A stretch of 6,523 nt of DNA from Nitrosomonadales bacterium (GTDB taxonomy: Bacteria; Pseudomonadota; Gammaproteobacteria; Burkholderiales; Gallionellaceae): the NCBI GenBank assembly GCA_003235435.1, contig QJWF01000146.1, positions 1 to 6,523 on the forward strand, given 5' to 3'. Positions within the stretch are counted from its first letter, which is position 1. Every line of letters starts with the position of its first letter. Below the pieces are notes generated by a model, which was not told the DNA's origin, searched no databases, and saw only the letters and a list, made by a program, of their open reading frames with translations. Position numbers and translations under genes: made by a program. Shown here in pieces: positions 5,932 through 6,523 of the stretch.

Positions 5932-6459
5932 ATGTACCAGAGTTACTTTGGCCTTGCCGAAGAGCCTTTTTCCATCGCACCGGACCCCCGCTATCTCTAT
6001 ATGAGCCAGCGCCATCAGGAGGCGCTTGCGCATCTTCTGTATGGCGTGAACGCGGGCGGGGGGTTTGTATTGCTCACCGGCGAAGTGGGTGCCGGCAAGA
6101 CCACAGTGTGCCGCTGCTTCCTCGATCAGATCCCGGCATCGTGCGACGTGGCCTACATCTTCAACCCCAAGCTGACGGTGGTTGAGCTACTCTCGACCAT
6201 TTGCGTTGAATTCGGTATTGCCGTTCCTTCCGGCAACACCAGTATCAAGGTGTACATCGATAGCATCAATACCTATCTTCTCGACGCGCACGCCAAGGGC
6301 AGGCATACGGTGCTGATCATCGACGAGGCTCAGAATCTATCCGCCGATGTACTGGAGCAATTGAGGTTGCTTACCAATCTGGAAACCAACCAGCGCAAGC
6401 TGCTACAGATCATTTTGTTGGGCCAACCGGAACTGGAGGAGATCTTATCGCGCCCGTAA
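5932..6459 (+). CDS. AAA ATPase of the ExeA/GspA/MshM family, cut short by an in-frame stop
   Basis: ATPases of this family help assemble secretion or pilus machinery. ExeA, with ExeB, acts at peptidoglycan during type II secretin assembly; MshM serves MSHA-type pili. The N-terminus MYQSYFGLAEEPFSIAPDP is the family signature, followed by RHQEALAHLLYG at 27-38, Walker A GEVGAGKTT at 50-58, Walker B VLIIDEAQ at 127-134, and IILLGQPEL at 160-168. Translation stops after 175 residues (ILSRP, then TAA at 6457-6459), about two thirds through the ATPase domain. The same frame then resumes with family-like sequence, so the stop very probably replaces a Glu codon (GAA). As read, the product lacks the rest of the AAA domain and any C-terminal peptidoglycan-binding region, and is probably inactive. 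The ATG at 5932 is chosen because the family starts MY..FGL; the frame is open 73 codons upstream without resemblance. The target system is not visible. Confidence 0.88.
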   Translation: MYQSYFGLAEEPFSIAPDPRYLYMSQRHQEALAHLLYGVNAGGGFVLLTGEVGAGKTTVCRCFLDQIPASCDVAYIFNPKLTVVELLSTICVEFGIAVPSGNTSIKVYIDSINTYLLDAHAKGRHTVLIIDEAQNLSADVLEQLRLLTNLETNQRKLLQIILLGQPELEEILSRP

Positions 6460-6523
6460 TTGCGCCAGCTCGCTCAACGCCTCATCGCGCGCTATCACCT
6501 GGGGCCGCTGAGCAAAAACGATG
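6460..6523 (+). pseudogene. In-frame continuation of the interrupted ExeA-type ATPase (runs off the window)
   Basis: Directly after the TAA the same frame reads LRQLAQRLIARYHLGPLSKN and continues to the last base. This is the expected next block of ExeA-family ATPases, where RPELRQLAQR(I)xARYHLxPL is typical. No frame change has occurred. The segment has no start codon or ribosome site of its own here, so it is the severed 3' part of the same gene or evidence of a base-call error. Confidence 0.85.

Noticed and set aside
5932..6523. XrtA/PEP-CTERM-associated ATPase
   Set aside because: The N-terminus and the GGGFVLLTGEVGAGKTT block fit the ExeA/GspA/MshM group better, and no exosortase locus genes are visible.
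1..6523. tRNA, rRNA, CRISPR array or riboswitch
   Set aside because: No cloverleaf with a TTCRA loop, no regularly spaced direct repeats and no known riboswitch core were noticed on either strand by eye.

Overview
The window looks like a chromosomal segment of a betaproteobacterium, most likely a lithotrophic member of the Nitrosomonadales/Gallionellaceae type. This lineage call is inference from gene content and protein style: AccA, a betaproteobacterial phosphoglycerate-mutase/RpfE-type protein, an AcpH-type ACP phosphodiesterase, periplasmic sulfur-type redox proteins and an ExeA-type ATPase. No rRNA, tRNA, CRISPR array or transposase was found.

From position 1 to about 5543 every supported gene lies on the minus strand. 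In transcription order these are: a Tat-exported flavoprotein of the flavocytochrome c sulfide dehydrogenase (FccB/SoxF) family (5543-4191); a Tat-exported, AioB-like Rieske 2Fe-2S protein (4124-3414); a 57-codon small ORF (3283-3110); an ACP phosphodiesterase with a TTG start (3055-2474); the phosphoglycerate-mutase-like protein (2391-1384); and accA (1226-258). A 113-bp inverted-repeat element (133-245) sits 12 bp past the accA stop. A divergent intergenic region (5544-5931) separates this set from a plus-strand AAA ATPase of the ExeA/GspA/MshM family (5932 onward), which runs off the right edge.

The window has two functional themes. One is housekeeping lipid metabolism: AccA commits acetyl-CoA to malonyl-CoA, and the ACP phosphodiesterase strips phosphopantetheine from holo-ACP. 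The other is a periplasmic redox pair. The flavoprotein keeps all three cysteines that define FccB enzymes, but the next gene encodes a Rieske protein where a c-type cytochrome subunit would be expected. This flavo-Rieske pairing is the best candidate for a poorly described system here.

Two coding irregularities deserve attention. The ExeA-type gene is broken by an in-frame TAA (6457-6459), after which family-like sequence resumes in the same frame. The Rieske gene is followed, in its own frame and straight after its TGA, by 26 protein-like codons. Both could be real mutations or sequence errors.
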